The notes under the pieces are model-generated. The model had not been told where the DNA came from, did not search any database, and worked only from the letters and a program-made list of their open reading frames with translations. 64,000 bases of DNA, taken from assembly GCF_011605345.1 (NCBI RefSeq), contig NZ_JAAOXM010000001.1, positions 1,116,001-1,180,000 of the forward strand, written 5' to 3'. The translations under genes and the position numbers were made by a program. The stretch is from Burkholderia sp. D-99 (GTDB lineage Bacteria > Pseudomonadota > Gammaproteobacteria > Burkholderiales > Burkholderiaceae). Below, piece after piece: positions 62,469 through 64,000 of this stretch. How positions within the stretch are numbered: position 1 is the first letter of the stretch; the number at the start of each line of letters is the position of its first letter.

Positions 62469-64000
62469 ATGCCCGCCCAGTTCAAGACGAGGCCTCGTGC
62501 CCTCGTATCGGCGCTGACCTGCTCCGTTTTCCTGACGCCGCTGCTCGCCTCCGCCGAAACCGCCCCGGCTCCCGCCCCCGTTACCGACCAGCCGGCCCCG
62601 TCCGCCGACGTGCAGGCGACGCTGCCGACGATCACGATCCAGTCGTCCGCACCATCGGACCTGCAGGTGAAGCGCTCGCCGTCGTACAAGTTCACCGCGC
62701 CGCTGCTCGACACGCCGCGTTCGGTCACGGTGATCCCCGAGCAACTGATCAAGGAAAAGAACGTCACGTCGTTCGCGGACGCGCTGCGCTCGGTGCCGGG
62801 CATCACGTTCCTCGGCGGCGATGCGGCCGCGAACCCGTCGGCCGACCGTCCGGTGATCCGCGGCTTCGAATCGCGCAACTCGATCTTCGTCGACGGCATG
62901 CGCGACTCGGGGCTGCAGAACCGCGAAACGTTCGCGGTCGAGCAGATCAGCGTGATCAAGGGTCCCGACTCGGTCTACGCGGGCCGCGGCTCGGTGGGCG
63001 GCAGCATCGACATCGTCACGAAGACGCCGAAGAACGACAACTTCATCAACAGCAGCATCGGCTTCGGCACCGACGGCTACAAGCGCGCGACCGTCGATGC
63101 GAACCACAAGATCAACGACACGACGGCCGTGCGCCTGAACGTGATGGGTCACGACGCGAACCAGGCCGGCCGCAACGACGTGTACAACAAGCGCTGGGGG
63201 GTCGCGCCGTCGATCGTGTTCGGGCTGAACACGCCGACCACGGTCACGGTCAGCTACTACCACCTGAACTCGTACGACATGCCGGACTTCAGCGTGCCGT
63301 TCCGCGCGTCGGGCGGCACGCCGGTGCCGACCGATCGTGGCCAGTTCTTCGGGCTGAACACGCGCGACTACCGCTACGGGCAGACCGACACCGCCGAAGT
63401 GCGCGTCGAGCACAAGCTCAACGACGACTGGAAGCTGAAGAACACGACGATGTTCGGCCGCTCGACGCTCGATTACGTCGCGACGAATCCGCAGATCCTC
63501 GCGTCGAACCCGAACATGCTGAGCCTGCAGGCGAAGAGCGGCAAGTACGCGCTCAACGGCTTCTCGAACCAGACCGAAGTGACCGGCAGCGCGAGCCTGT
63601 TCGGCATGAAGCACACGATGACGGCCGGCGTCGAGTTCAGCCATGAGCAGGCACGTTACGAGGGCTACCTGGTGTCGGATTCGGCCGGCAACAACATCCG
63701 CTCGGGCGGCCCGTGCTCGGTGGCCGGCAACTGCACGCCGCTCGCGGGCGGCTGGAACCCGAACATGCCGTGGACCGGCAACATCGTGCTGAACGGAGAC
63801 AAGGGCTTCCCCGGCGCGACGACGAACACGCGCACCGATACGGTTTCCGCGTACATCTTCGATACCGTGAAGCTGTCCGAGCGCTGGCAGTTCAACACGG
63901 GGCTGCGCTTCGACCGCTACGACACGACCGGCAAGCAGGCCGGCGTCGCCGACCTGTCGAACACGTCGAACCTGTTCAGCTACCAGTTCGGCCTCGTGTT
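62469..64000 (+). CDS. TonB-dependent siderophore receptor, N-terminal part
   Basis: The reading frame starts at ATG 62469 and runs off the right edge after 510 codons. A signal peptide (to about SAE, residue 30) is followed by the plug domain: DTPRSVTVIPEQLIKEKNV, ALRSVPGITFLGG, PVIRGFESRNSIFVDGMRD and ISVIKGPDSVYAGRGSVGGSIDIVTKTP, typical of catecholate siderophore receptors such as Fiu or CirA. Beta-barrel strands begin near residue 190. It imports ferric siderophores using TonB energy. It is divergent from asparaginase. The barrel is incomplete, so ligand cannot be assigned. Confidence 0.88.
   Translation, partial: MPAQFKTRPRALVSALTCSVFLTPLLASAETAPAPAPVTDQPAPSADVQATLPTITIQSSAPSDLQVKRSPSYKFTAPLLDTPRSVTVIPEQLIKEKNVTSFADALRSVPGITFLGGDAAANPSADRPVIRGFESRNSIFVDGMRDSGLQNRETFAVEQISVIKGPDSVYAGRGSVGGSIDIVTKTPKNDNFINSSIGFGTDGYKRATVDANHKINDTTAVRLNVMGHDANQAGRNDVYNKRWGVAPSIVFGLNTPTTVTVSYYHLNSYDMPDFSVPFRASGGTPVPTDRGQFFGLNTRDYRYGQTDTAEVRVEHKLNDDWKLKNTTMFGRSTLDYVATNPQILASNPNMLSLQAKSGKYALNGFSNQTEVTGSASLFGMKHTMTAGVEFSHEQARYEGYLVSDSAGNNIRSGGPCSVAGNCTPLAGGWNPNMPWTGNIVLNGDKGFPGATTNTRTDTVSAYIFDTVKLSERWQFNTGLRFDRYDTTGKQAGVADLSNTSNLFSYQFGLV

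Overview
The window is very GC-rich, its genes are closely packed, and protein after protein resembles those of Burkholderia, most likely the Burkholderia cepacia complex. The many transporters, LysR regulators and peripheral catabolic operons suit a secondary replicon, but this is inference. I see no rRNA, tRNA, CRISPR array, IS element or replication origin. Two genes are cut by the window edges: a LysR regulator at the left and a TonB-dependent receptor at the right.

Layout. 0-5 kb: a LysR regulator divergent from a YfcC-type permease and M20 amidohydrolase, then a secreted lipase and an anchored Ala/Pro-rich protein. 5.3-10.5 kb: a minus-strand operon glnH-glnP-glnQ, C45-type acyltransferase/amidase, class III aminotransferase and CMD-family protein, suggesting uptake and breakdown of an amide-linked amino compound. 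10.5-11.8 kb: a lower-GC higBA toxin-antitoxin cassette, probably acquired. 12.2-22.6 kb: a fused CydDC-like ABC exporter, LysR regulators, MAPEG protein, alanine racemase, enoyl-CoA hydratase and small membrane proteins or lipoproteins. 22.6-27.7 kb: a five-gene sensory operon (CheA-like membrane kinase, MCP-like protein, two CheX-domain proteins, CheY) with no visible CheW, CheR or CheB. 28.1-30.2 kb: actP-yjcH acetate uptake.

30.3-55.1 kb is the most interesting block, about 25 kb and 22 genes. It holds arginine:pyruvate transaminase (AruH), a ThDP-dependent 2-ketoarginine decarboxylase (AruI), an Aot-type polar amino acid ABC transporter with an AotO-like deacylase, a Pot-type ABC transporter, a porin, EtfAB, a quinone reductase, an enoyl-CoA hydratase, an acyl-CoA dehydrogenase, an NDP-forming acyl-CoA synthetase, a FAD-linked oxidase, a thioesterase and an aldehyde dehydrogenase. 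Four promoters in the block carry the same 16-bp palindrome (TTGAA-N6-TTCAA or a close variant) laid over the -35 box, each followed 17 bp later by a TATACT-like -10 box. The BetI-like TetR gene inside the block is the obvious candidate regulator. I propose one regulon for CoA-dependent catabolism of arginine or a related guanidino or quaternary amine compound.

55.2-64 kb: a vapBC toxin-antitoxin pair, a carboxylesterase, and an asparagine-use module (ansP, aspA, a LysR regulator and a Rhizobium-type zinc asparaginase), then the start of a siderophore receptor.

Functions rest on reading the translated sequences and on remembered family motifs; no database search was possible. Starts were chosen from Shine-Dalgarno spacing and the recognisable N-termini.
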